A model generated the notes under the pieces. It made no database searches. It worked only from the letters and a program-made list of their open reading frames with translations, and had not been told where the DNA came from. Shown here piece after piece: positions 16,587 through 24,740 of a stretch of 64,000 nucleotides of DNA (positions are counted from its first letter, which is position 1; each line of letters begins with the position of its first letter). The position numbers and the translations under genes were made by a program. Location of the stretch: contig BOLD01000014.1 in assembly GCA_016861345.1 (NCBI GenBank), positions 1 through 64,000 on the forward strand, written 5' to 3'. The DNA is from Oligoflexia bacterium (GTDB taxonomy: Bacteria > Bdellovibrionota > Bdellovibrionia > Bdellovibrionales > Bdellovibrionaceae).

Positions 16587-17202
16587 CCTCCCTAAGGGTC
16601 AACACCGAACAGAATTTTATGCCCAACGCTTAAATAAGCAATAAGTAATCACGATAGCCTCAAGCGTAGATTCGCACATTTTTCTGCTACCACTAGCTAC
16701 CAGAATAACCCGAAAAACACCGAAACAAGACCTATCAAGACAGAACACCGTCCAGGGTCAAACTCTTTGAAATATTTGATGAAAATGAAAAAAAGCTGGC
16801 CAATTTAATGACTTAATTTTTTTATAAACGTGGCTCTTTCACGGAGGATACAGGGGTTCAAATGCAAGAGCCCAGTTTAATAAAATCGACAGGGATATAC
16901 CTAGAGTATATTCCCAAATCCTATCTCAAACTGAGACAGTATAGACTCTCGTCCACATAACTAACCATACGAACGTGAATTTGAAGAAAATAAAAAAAAC
17001 TGGGAGCTATTCGCAGAAGACAAAAGGCTATCTAATGAAATATTTGAGCGATATTGAACTAAGACTAGTGGAACACATATATAGACATTTAGATACAACC
17101 AAACTCTTGAATTATCGGAAATCCGAAAATATCTTGCGAGAAGGACTGCCGACGATTTGAGGACAAAACTACGGGCCTAACTCATATTGGTGTTATCGGG
17201 TC
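16587..17202. other. Gene-poor stretch with copy B of the right-flank repeat
   Basis: 616 bp with no gene I can support. It contains copy B of the flank repeat (16,690-16,862). A 61-codon GTG-started frame at 16,975-17,160 has no Shine-Dalgarno and no recognisable motif; it may be debris. Confidence 0.6.
16690..16862. repeat. Right-flank repeat, copy B
   Basis: Diverged copy of 12,205-12,376 ending in the same exact 26 bp. The 4.3 kb between the copies (secreted gene, IS91-like, higBA, HEPN-MNT) has the size and content of a second, decayed island. Confidence 0.6.
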
Positions 17203-17373
17203 CTATTGTATTGGCGCTAAAAGCTCCAAACCCCATGCCCGCGATTTACGATAAATTGCAAATTTCACGTAATACGCCTTAAGGGCGGCTGCTTTGATCT
17301 CTGGAATCTTCTCCAACTGTAGCTTTTGCCAGTCCAGGATGAGCTCGCGCTCAAGCTTTTTGATAAACGTCAT
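17203..17373 (-). CDS. Small basic protein, unknown
   Basis: A 56-aa frame (MTFIKKLERELILDWQKLQL...) with a GGAG 8 nt before the ATG at 17,373; an upstream ATG at 17,385 itself contains that Shine-Dalgarno. It looks helical and Lys-rich. It could be a fragment. No family recognised. Confidence 0.35.
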   Translation of the reverse strand: MTFIKKLERELILDWQKLQLEKIPEIKAAALKAYYVKFAIYRKSRAWGLELLAPIQ

Positions 17374-17436
17374 ATTCGGCTCCATTCTTGTTTAAAGTTG
17401 CCTCTAATACCTTATCGGTAGAACCATGGCGGATCT

Positions 17437-17469
17437 TTAGCTAATAATTATTTGATAATTATTAGCTAA
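17437..17469. promoter_or_regulatory. Perfect 33-bp palindrome (operator candidate)
   Basis: Arms TTAGCTAATAATTAT and ATAATTATTAGCTAA (15 bp each, no mismatch) around TTG. It lies 18 bp before the next ATG and immediately upstream of a consensus -10 box, so a repressor bound here would block RNA polymerase. Confidence 0.75.
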
Positions 17470-17475
17470 TTATAC

Positions 17476-17481
17476 TATAAT
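17476..17481 (+). promoter_or_regulatory. -10 box for an apparently leaderless transcript
   Basis: TATAAT at 17,476-17,481 places transcription start at about 17,488, which is the ATG itself. There is no Shine-Dalgarno between them. Confidence 0.5.
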
Positions 17482-17487
17482 AAAAGC

Positions 17488-17715
17488 ATGGGAATACGTA
17501 AGAAAAGTAATGATATCAATGCAAACTACCCTATATTAGGCTACAGAATCACTAAGGACGAGAGAGATGGCTTTCTCAGCGAGTTCGATGCGGTTTTGGA
17601 ACTTCTGCGCAGCCAACCGGAATACCGACGGATAAACCTGAAAAAAAACGCGGTTTTTCTTCGTGCCCTCGAAATAGGGATCGAGCAAATCAAGAAGCGG
17701 AAGTCACTTGGGTAA
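17488..17715 (+). CDS. Small probable DNA-binding regulator
   Basis: A 75-aa protein: a possible beta strand (LGYRITKDE), then two helices ending LKKNAVFLRALEIGIEQIKK. Size and strand-helix-helix pattern suggest a ribbon-helix-helix protein, an antitoxin, or an element regulator, but I see no family signature. It sits behind the 33-bp palindrome, which points to autoregulation. The message seems leaderless. Confidence 0.5.
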   Translation: MGIRKKSNDINANYPILGYRITKDERDGFLSEFDAVLELLRSQPEYRRINLKKNAVFLRALEIGIEQIKKRKSLG

Positions 17716-17974
17716 TAAATTTATATCAGGAGTTGGATTCCAGCCACTTTCGACGCCAAGGTGTTCTATTATCTCCGCCGCTTCATTCCTCGGAGGATTT
17801 TTCTGGAACTGCTTTTCGCGACCCTCCCCAAGGTTAGGCTGTGGGCGAGAAGGTATACGAATCGAAAGATTGAAAGAGCATAAATTTCAAAAATGCCAGT
17901 TCGAGTCGGACGTCCACCTGAATATGATATTCCAGTAGCTCAGTTCTAAGACGAGACACTAGGGAACGCCAACT

Positions 17975-18024
17975 AACCCTTTTGGGTGATCACTCGATGA
18001 GTGGTTAGCCAAAAGGGTTTTTTT
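17975..18024 (+). terminator. Branched intrinsic terminator
   Basis: Stem AACCCTTTTGG (17,975-17,985) with CCAAAAGGGTT (18,009-18,019), an inner stem CACTC/GAGTG, and a T7 run at 18,018-18,024. The 17,716-17,974 stretch before it has no gene I can support. Confidence 0.75.
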
Positions 18025-18040
18025 AGGGGAATTGATCCTG

Positions 18041-18075
18041 AGATTTTAGGGTTGCGTATATGCAACTCCTAATCT
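18041..18075. repeat. Inverted repeat with 6-bp spacer
   Basis: AGATTTTAGGGTTGC (18,041-18,055), spacer GTATAT, GCAACTCCTAATCT (18,062-18,075). Two ~11-14-bp half-sites around 6 bp is the geometry of a Xer/tyrosine-recombinase core site. No sequence match to dif is claimed. Confidence 0.4.
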
Positions 18076-18112
18076 TTCCGCCACTTTCAAAATGACGGAA
18101 AAGTGGCGGAAA
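18075..18112. repeat. Perfect 13-bp inverted repeat
   Basis: TTTCCGCCACTTT (18,075-18,087) and AAAGTGGCGGAAA (18,100-18,112) with a 12-nt loop. It directly follows the previous inverted repeat. Possibly an element end or a hairpin terminator for Rnk on the minus strand; no T tract is seen. Confidence 0.5.
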
Positions 18113-18153
18113 CCCTGATCTTCTGTTGCCCAGGCCTCATTGGTCGACTGGCT

Positions 18154-18537
18154 CTATATAGATTGCGCTAGGACCGAAACAATCCTTAGTTTTTTTTCTT
18201 TCCCGTTGGGAAGGGGCCAGTTGATGTTCTGCCCAACCCGCAGACCGATGAGAGCGATACCCACTGGAGCTAAAATGGAAATTCGATTTTGCTCAATATC
18301 AGCTTCGTGTGGATAAACTAATGTGACAACAGATTCTTTACTTGTGTCAATATCGACGAACTTCACCGTTGAATTCATAGACACGGCATCCAAAGGAAAC
18401 TTCTCGGGTGCCACAACCACGGCTCGGGAGATCTCTTCTTCCAAAAGAGCCGACATCTCTGAGTCGATAGACCTTGTTAAAGCTAACAGTTTTCGAAAAT
18501 CCGTTTCTGTAAGTACAATACTAGGATCATTCTTCAT
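18154..18537 (-). CDS. rnk: Rnk-type nucleoside diphosphate kinase regulator (GreA/B C-terminal fold)
   Basis: A 127-aa protein with a short N-terminal coiled coil (IVLTETDFRKLLALTRSID) and the GreA/GreB C-terminal FKBP-like domain: VSMNSTVKFVDID, YPHEADIEQNRISILAPVG, ALIGLRVGQNINWPLPNG. Rnk proteins bind RNA polymerase near the secondary channel but have too short a coiled coil to stimulate cleavage. I start it at the ATG at 18,537 (GAAGAGGT upstream); a longer frame to 18,684 has no support. Confidence 0.88.
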   Translation of the reverse strand: MKNDPSIVLTETDFRKLLALTRSIDSEMSALLEEEISRAVVVAPEKFPLDAVSMNSTVKFVDIDTSKESVVTLVYPHEADIEQNRISILAPVGIALIGLRVGQNINWPLPNGKEKKLRIVSVLAQSI

Positions 18538-18912
18538 AATAAACCTCTTCTCCCTGCAGAGAAATCTCGCAAGGATATTCATGAATTTTTCTGAAATTAG
18601 AAATTGGAACTCTGTGGTGGGCGGTTGAAGTCTACGATCTTCGTCCTCAACCGCCAGATGAAATAAATTTGAGACCCAACCCATAGATCAGGGTAAGGGA
18701 TTGTTCTCCGAAATTTCTCGTGTAATTGATGGATCTCATAAATTAAATACTATCAAAATTCTAATGGGATCACAAACGGCGAGACATAAATCCCGCACAA
18801 AATGACTTAAATAGGACTTAATGCATAATTCCAATCGAATACGTAAATCATGGGGGAAAAATGATGGATAAGCCTTAATATGGCATAGGTGTAAATTTAC
18901 GCTATACCATAC

Positions 18913-19983
18913 TTAAGGAGATTTACTAGATACTGTTTTATTCTTCAAATTCATCGTTCGAATTCGAGAGTTTGCAGAAAGTAACTTTTTTGGATCTTCA
19001 TCTTCGTCGTACATTTCACCAACAACCTCTTCAAAAATGTCTTCGACAGTCACCACTCCTATGGGCTCTCCATCTTTCATGATCACTGCTATGTGGCTTT
19101 TATTTTGCTGAAACTTTTTGAGAGCGTTTAAAATGAGTTCATTAGAATTAAATGTCAAAATAGTTCTTATTAACTCGGTCCAATCAATTTTCGAAATTTC
19201 ATGTTCGGAAACAAATTCTTTGGTATGCAGAAGTCCAATGACTACTCCCTCCTTGATAACTGGCAATCGCGTGTGACGCGACTGTCTGATTTTCTCTAAC
19301 ACACTATAATGATGTTCAGAGTAATCCACCTTAACAACTTTATCCCAAGGGATCATAATGTCTTTAATCGTTTTTTTTGTCACATCAATAATGTTAAACA
19401 CATACTGCTTATGTGCATCGCTAAGCGGATCTAAGTCGACTTCGCGGGCAGGATCAAATGTTTTCTCCGGAGTAAGTCGTACAAAAAAAATCTGGGTTAT
19501 CAGTTTAGTTGAAATTTCGAGAAGATAAACAAATGGGGCAAACAATCGATCAAGCGCCACTAAGAGCACTCCCCCAAGTAAAGCAAACTTTAATGGAAAT
19601 CTTAAAGCTAAAGACTTTGGCACCAATTCACCAACAACGACACTCACATAAGTCAAAGGCATAACAATAATTGCAATCGCAAACATTTCTGCTGTATCCG
19701 AATCAACTTCTAAAGTTCTGACAAAATAGGGGCCCAATGCTTCCTCTGCCCCCGCTCCGCCGACGGCAGCAGAAATCGCACCAACTAATGTAATCCCAAT
19801 TTGGAGAACTGAAAGGGCTCTTTCAGGATTCTGCCTGAGCTTCAATACTCGAGCGGCTGGAACTGATCCCGTGCTTGCCATTTGTTTAATCAATGGCTTT
19901 GATACAGTGACAAAAGCCATTTCAACACAGGATAAAATTGCATTTAAAATTAAACAGATAACGATAACTATAAGCTCAACCAT
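18913..19983 (-). CDS. CNNM/CorB-type membrane protein with DUF21 and CBS pair
   Basis: A 356-aa protein: an N-terminal DUF21 transmembrane domain (about 1-180, four hydrophobic helices including LQIGITLVGAISAAVGGAGA) and two CBS domains (about 200-325, with DIMIPWDKV at the start and GVVTVEDIFEEVVGEMYDE at the end). Relatives are linked to Mg2+/Co2+ transport. It lacks the C-terminal CorC_HlyC domain of longer members. Monocistronic in appearance, minus strand. Confidence 0.88.
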   Translation of the reverse strand: MVELIVIVICLILNAILSCVEMAFVTVSKPLIKQMASTGSVPAARVLKLRQNPERALSVLQIGITLVGAISAAVGGAGAEEALGPYFVRTLEVDSDTAEMFAIAIIVMPLTYVSVVVGELVPKSLALRFPLKFALLGGVLLVALDRLFAPFVYLLEISTKLITQIFFVRLTPEKTFDPAREVDLDPLSDAHKQYVFNIIDVTKKTIKDIMIPWDKVVKVDYSEHHYSVLEKIRQSRHTRLPVIKEGVVIGLLHTKEFVSEHEISKIDWTELIRTILTFNSNELILNALKKFQQNKSHIAVIMKDGEPIGVVTVEDIFEEVVGEMYDEDEDPKKLLSANSRIRTMNLKNKTVSSKSP

Positions 19984-20349
19984 GAAGTGGGGACTCTACC
20001 GAAGAAACCACTTTTCGTCACTCTTCTTAGATGGCAGTGGCCCATGATGCATGCGGCCACCCATCCGTGTACATTTCGCCTCACCTTTTGTAACTGACGT
20101 TGGACTAACAGATAAATATTTAACTTTGGATGTCCATATGGAATTACATCACGCTATAATTAGCGTATTCGTCTTATGTCTCAATTCAGGACAGAAGAAA
20201 CAGATAGTAAGAGGAGAGCACTAAAAAATTCCCTATTCGGCGCCCTGTATAACACTTAGTCAGTGCATGCACTTTTAAGCAAATAGAATGGGTTTACGCA
20301 CTGGCATCCTTGCTGCAATCTCATAATGCAATCTAACACGGAGGAATAA
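19984..20349. other. Divergent intergenic region
   Basis: 366 bp between the CNNM gene and the plus-strand secreted genes. I see only a weak hairpin (ACGCTA-TAAT-TAGCGT near 20,153) and the CACGGAGGA ribosome site before 20,350. Confidence 0.5.
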
Positions 20350-20757
20350 ATGAAAAGATTCTTCATCGGGCTATATATACTCATTTTAAACCTGTCTGCC
20401 TATGGTTCAAATATTACTTTGAATGATGTTGTCCTCGGTATTGATGATGAGGAAATCACCCAAAAGACGCACTTTCCTTCAATATATTTCATGGGACTTA
20501 TTTTCTTTGAGGGCAGAGATATCTTTCTTGAAAAAGAGTGTCGCGATTCATTAAAAATCACAAAAGACTCTCTTCTTTGCTCAAAGTCTAATCACGAAGT
20601 TGTCCTCGCCACTCGCACAGGACAAACTGTCCACGACAGTGATCAACCCTGGCTGATCGGCGAAAAGCTTCAATTCTCGCCATCTGTTCGAATCCGTGAA
20701 ATTCCTCACCCAAGTGGAAATGGCAGCGTGATCAGAGAAGTTTGGATACAAGAATAA
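20350..20757 (+). CDS. Secreted protein, unknown
   Basis: A 135-aa protein with a signal peptide (MKRFFIGLYILILNLSAYGS) and two cysteines in the mature part. The family is not recognised. A strong GGAGGA precedes the ATG. It is followed after 37 bp by another secreted gene, so the two may be one transcript. Confidence 0.65.
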   Translation: MKRFFIGLYILILNLSAYGSNITLNDVVLGIDDEEITQKTHFPSIYFMGLIFFEGRDIFLEKECRDSLKITKDSLLCSKSNHEVVLATRTGQTVHDSDQPWLIGEKLQFSPSVRIREIPHPSGNGSVIREVWIQE

Positions 20758-20794
20758 TTAAGGTCTCGCATTGATCGGCAGTGTGGAGGTGAAT

Positions 20795-21598
20795 ATGAAA
20801 AACAGTATTCCATATTTCGTCTGTTGCTTTACCCTATTCATCCTCTCAAGCATTAGCTCAGTAGCTAAAACCGTAGTTCCCGATCGCCCCACCTTGATTG
20901 TCGTACATGCTCAAGACACTTTTGACGAGGATAGGCAGGCAAAAAGTCAGATTGATCGATACATTTCTCATTTTAAGCAGAGTCAAAATCCAGTTCTTTT
21001 TTTATCCAGATCAAAACGTGACCTATTTGATCCATCTAACTTTCAAGAGAAATGGTATACTGAAGACCAAAATCCTACCTTTAAATTTGAATCAGCAGGA
21101 GGAGAATATACAGCGCAAATTCAACATCCAGAGGTTTACATTACAGGTGGTTATTTCATCTTATCTGAGAATGGCTTTGCATGTGCTGTGACAGCGATGA
21201 GCCATACCATCAATAATTATTTTATTCACGCAAAAGGAACACAGAAGTTGACAATCCACCTTCCAATTTTTGCTCTTTACCATGAACCTGATGAAATGGG
21301 ACTAGCTTTAGAAATTAAAGCTCTTTTAAAAAAAGACCCCAAAAGATTTATGACATTTGTTCGCGATCGATATGAGATTTTGTTTGTTAAGATTGATGAT
21401 GAAAAAAATTATCAACTGAAAACTGGTTATGAGTCATGGAAACTTGTGAATGGTAACCCCCAGCCATCACGGATGATTATCCCCCCAGATACTAAAAATT
21501 ACACATTCACTCTCCAAGTCGACGGTGATACGTTTGAAATAATGGGAGTTGGTTCACGTCAAGTCGTTCTCAATTTTAAGACAGATAAGCTTCAGTAA
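20795..21598 (+). CDS. Secreted protein, unknown
   Basis: A 267-aa protein with a signal peptide (MKNSIPYFVCCFTLFILSS) and a mature domain beginning RPTLIVVHAQDTFDEDRQA. A later stretch, GFACAVTAMSHTINNYF, is reminiscent of an enzyme core but I cannot name one. I start at 20,795 because GGAGGTGA lies 4 nt upstream; the frame is open to 20,771. Confidence 0.65.
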   Translation: MKNSIPYFVCCFTLFILSSISSVAKTVVPDRPTLIVVHAQDTFDEDRQAKSQIDRYISHFKQSQNPVLFLSRSKRDLFDPSNFQEKWYTEDQNPTFKFESAGGEYTAQIQHPEVYITGGYFILSENGFACAVTAMSHTINNYFIHAKGTQKLTIHLPIFALYHEPDEMGLALEIKALLKKDPKRFMTFVRDRYEILFVKIDDEKNYQLKTGYESWKLVNGNPQPSRMIIPPDTKNYTFTLQVDGDTFEIMGVGSRQVVLNFKTDKLQ

Positions 21599-21788
21599 AA
21601 TTAGATCAAGAGTCCCAGCAAGGGTCGAACAAATTTTGGCCCAATTCGTCAATTCGCGACTAAACCATCAAGAATAATCTGACATGACCACGAGTCAGTT
21701 TGTCACAGAGTCTATCTATAATGAGGTTAAATTCTCTCTCTCTGCGCATAGGTTTTGCTGATACCGAGAATGTCCCAAGGGGGGATAT

Positions 21789-22232
21789 ATGGGCTTGTAT
21801 AAAATTATTATCACCATCATCATTCCTATCCTATTCTCAGCCTGCAATAACTCGAGCGGAGGTGGGGGTGGCACAAACGTTCCTGCAAAAGAATCAAACC
21901 CCTCGGAAGGTGGCCCAAGAGCCGGAGGGAGCAGCGAAACCCGCCCCCCTGAAAGTGAGAACATACGCGGCGCCTGTTTTTCTGAAGGCGAGTACCTATG
22001 CACTGATTATATTGGTAATGGATGGCCAGCCATCAATGATTTAATCAAAGAGTGGTGCACACGTAGCCGTGGACAATTCATTAATTTTTGCCCTCGGGAA
22101 AATATCGTTGGCTCCTGCCTCATTCACACAGAAAATCCAAACGCATCATACGTTTGGCGACATTATAAAATCACAAATATTGACGATCTGAAAACTGCTT
22201 GCGCTCAAGCAAAGGGACAGTGGCTGCAGTAG
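21789..22232 (+). CDS. Small lipoprotein
   Basis: A 147-aa protein with a lipobox (ILFSACNN, Cys18), a Gly/Ser/Pro-rich linker (about 20-55) and a cysteine-rich C-terminal domain with six cysteines. Surface or outer-membrane location is likely; function unknown. A run AAGGGGGG serves as ribosome site. Confidence 0.65.
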   Translation: MGLYKIIITIIIPILFSACNNSSGGGGGTNVPAKESNPSEGGPRAGGSSETRPPESENIRGACFSEGEYLCTDYIGNGWPAINDLIKEWCTRSRGQFINFCPRENIVGSCLIHTENPNASYVWRHYKITNIDDLKTACAQAKGQWLQ

Positions 22233-22238
22233 CCCGTC

Positions 22239-23720
22239 TCATACCTTCTTTTTGAGCTCCTCAAGATAATAAATAACCTTTGATGAACACCGATTGTAGG
22301 AGCTTGATAAATCCACCAGTTGTCGCAGAAGTCCCCCCTCGCCCCGGTCACTGCGACGAACAAGATCTGCTGCTATTTTATGAAATGTCTTATGCTCATC
22401 TTTAAGCTTCACAAATAATTCCGACTCTTTCTGAGACTCATGGCCATGGCCATATATCCATTTACCCAAACTGCACAAATGATCTTGCTCAATCTGCTCT
22501 GGATGAAGCGACTGATCTGGTTTTGCAAAATACGACCTGAGCTTATTTTTCCATCCCAAATGAGCCTGAATGGCTTCTTCAATATCAAGAGGGATAAGCG
22601 ACTCACCTTTTTGCTGAATCGGTATCCGGACTAAAAACTTTGTATGAGGCGAATTTGAATCAAGCTTAATCGTTCCTCGATGCTGCTCAATCAGTCCACG
22701 GGCAACACTGAGACCTAAACCCACTCCTTTTTTTTCAAATTTTGTTGTAAAAAAAGGCTCCATCATTCTTTTTTGCACATCGACAGGAATGCCTGACCCA
22801 CTATCAATGATTTCGATCTGAACAGAGTCTTGCAAAAGTGTGAATCCAATGCGAATCCACTTCTCTTTTAATTCATCAACCGCTTCGATGGCATTCTCCA
22901 AAAGACTGAGCAAAACTTGAGGAATCTGTACGGATCTGCATTCAATCGAAACCGACGGAATAGTGTCCACAGTTAATTGAATTTGGGATTCTCGACACCG
23001 CTCTTCGCACAACATCAGCGCCACCTTAACAACTTCAGCTAGAGAAACAATCTGAAAGGTTTCTTGATCTGCATTGTGCGAAATCATACGAAGGCTTGAA
23101 ACAATATTAGCAATTCGCTCAACTGTTCCCTGGATTCTTTCTAGCCCTGCGATAAATTTTTCTTTTTCATTAATATCTTCTGACGAGATTTTATTTTTTA
23201 TTTGTTGAGCTGATGAGCTAATGATCGCCAAGGGATTGTTGATTTCATGAGCAATGGCTCCCGCCATCTGGGCTAATGATGACATCGTTGTCGTATACAT
23301 CATTGATGATTGTCGCTCGAGTGCGATTTTCTCCTGGATCAATCGATCAGTCTCATCAATCAAAGTAATTAGCTTACAATGCTGATTACCGTCTGCGTCC
23401 GACCGAATTCGAGACACAATATATCGACACGTTATTTTCGTCTTGTTTCTATCCAGAAGGTGCACTTGCCCTTCGGAAGCCTGGTGTGAATTCACCAGAA
23501 GATCATGACGAACAACCTCTTGATCCTCTTCCGCAACTATACCCAAAAAAGAGGATTTGATCATTTCTGGGGGCGAATAGCCCAGTAAGCTGATTGCCTG
23601 GTCATTCACTTGCTGAATAAGTCCATTCGAAGACACAGTGATCAATGCCAAAGGGAAAACTTCATACAAACCCTCAACACCGCATGATAAGGAGGAAGCT
23701 TGTTTCCGAACCCTACCCAT
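22239..23720 (-). CDS. PAS-containing sensor histidine kinase with C-terminal CZB zinc domain
   Basis: A 493-aa soluble kinase. A PAS domain (about 20-130) leads to HisKA with the phospho-acceptor H158 in AIAHEINNPLAIISSS and the HATPase domain with N276 (LLENAIEAVDEL), DSGSGIP (306-312) and GVGLGLSVARG. Residues 387-490 match the chemoreceptor zinc-binding (CZB) domain: H387, the hallmark C416-S-L-G-K-W and H443/H447 in DEHKTFH. CZB domains sense zinc or hypochlorous acid, normally on chemoreceptors or diguanylate cyclases. No response regulator is adjacent. No membrane helix, so cytoplasmic. Confidence 0.87.
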   Translation of the reverse strand: MGRVRKQASSLSCGVEGLYEVFPLALITVSSNGLIQQVNDQAISLLGYSPPEMIKSSFLGIVAEEDQEVVRHDLLVNSHQASEGQVHLLDRNKTKITCRYIVSRIRSDADGNQHCKLITLIDETDRLIQEKIALERQSSMMYTTTMSSLAQMAGAIAHEINNPLAIISSSAQQIKNKISSEDINEKEKFIAGLERIQGTVERIANIVSSLRMISHNADQETFQIVSLAEVVKVALMLCEERCRESQIQLTVDTIPSVSIECRSVQIPQVLLSLLENAIEAVDELKEKWIRIGFTLLQDSVQIEIIDSGSGIPVDVQKRMMEPFFTTKFEKKGVGLGLSVARGLIEQHRGTIKLDSNSPHTKFLVRIPIQQKGESLIPLDIEEAIQAHLGWKNKLRSYFAKPDQSLHPEQIEQDHLCSLGKWIYGHGHESQKESELFVKLKDEHKTFHKIAADLVRRSDRGEGGLLRQLVDLSSSYNRCSSKVIYYLEELKKKV

Positions 23721-23906
23721 AGATCAGTTCCTCATTTCCTCTCCGTTTTTAAAAAGAGATCTTTCTGAGTAAAGTTTATGATAGGTTTTAAGGCTTTTCC
23801 AGAGGTATCCGTGACAGGTAGGGTATTGATTTGCACCACAGGACCCATCTTTTCACTATCTTTATGGATTTCGTGACGTTAGCCCAGGAGCATCAATCAA
23901 AACTAT

Positions 23907-24596
23907 CTAGTATGTTAGTTGAATATCTCGCACTCCACCATTTGGTGGCAACCACCGTGTCCATGTCCGAATAAAAGCACGACGAATCTGTTGATACTTT
24001 TCATCTTGCAAAATCCACATTCCATTGATCTTTCGACAAAACAGATGGGCCACTCCCCATGAATTTGCACTGAAATCTTGCAAGTACTGAAATTGTAAAG
24101 TCCCACCAACTTCAGGAGCGAAATAAAAGCCTTTTACAACTAGTGCAGGCGCTTTCATAACTGGAACAAAGCCGATACCCTTAACCAGAGCGTTTAAACT
24201 GATCGCACGCAAATAACTTCGCTCTTCATCGTCATAGTACTTTCCTTTTTCATAGAAAAAACCAATCAAATTTCCCATCTCATCCTGAAGCACGTTCAGC
24301 CTTACCCATAAATCTTTCTGGTAATCATTTTCAACCAGTAAAACTTCATTCATAGCACCTAGGGCCTTCCATCTTTCAACAAAGGCATCCTGTTTTAGAT
24401 TAAAATTGTGAATCTGCTGTTCATCTGATCGATACCTGCCAAACTGATCAAAACGTTTGTTATAATCTGCGTAAAGATCACGCAATTCTTCAATTCGTGA
24501 CAAGAACGGGGTCGATGACTGGATATTTGCTCGACAATCCAGACTCAATGTGATCGCCTGAATACTTATGAGCAGAAGCACTTTAGCCTGATTCAT
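23907..24596 (-). CDS. Secreted protein, unknown
   Basis: A 229-aa protein with a signal peptide (MNQAKVLLLISIQAITLSL). A helical N-terminal part (about 25-60) precedes a beta-rich part ending RTWTRWLPPNGGV. Start at 24,596 chosen for GGGGGAGG upstream. No family recognised. Confidence 0.6.
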   Translation of the reverse strand: MNQAKVLLLISIQAITLSLDCRANIQSSTPFLSRIEELRDLYADYNKRFDQFGRYRSDEQQIHNFNLKQDAFVERWKALGAMNEVLLVENDYQKDLWVRLNVLQDEMGNLIGFFYEKGKYYDDEERSYLRAISLNALVKGIGFVPVMKAPALVVKGFYFAPEVGGTLQFQYLQDFSANSWGVAHLFCRKINGMWILQDEKYQQIRRAFIRTWTRWLPPNGGVRDIQLTY

Positions 24597-24740
24597 GTCC
24601 CTCCCCCTCAGACACACCAAGACGCTTTTACCTGACGAACTTGCGAAATGATAAGCGAAATTATTACAAACAAAGGATTCTAGAATCATTGGAAAAAGGG
24701 GTTGTTTTTTCTGGAAGCTTCAGTTAAACCCTTTCCCACT

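Noticed and set aside
16975..17160. 61-codon GTG frame between the islands
   Set aside because: No ribosome site, no motif, located in repeat debris.
17708..17938. 76-codon frame after the small regulator
   Set aside because: It overlaps the regulator's end, has no ribosome site and its residues look like random translation.
18041..18075. Chromosomal dif site
   Set aside because: The geometry fits a recombinase site but the half-sites do not resemble the dif consensus as I know it, and no XerCD gene is near.
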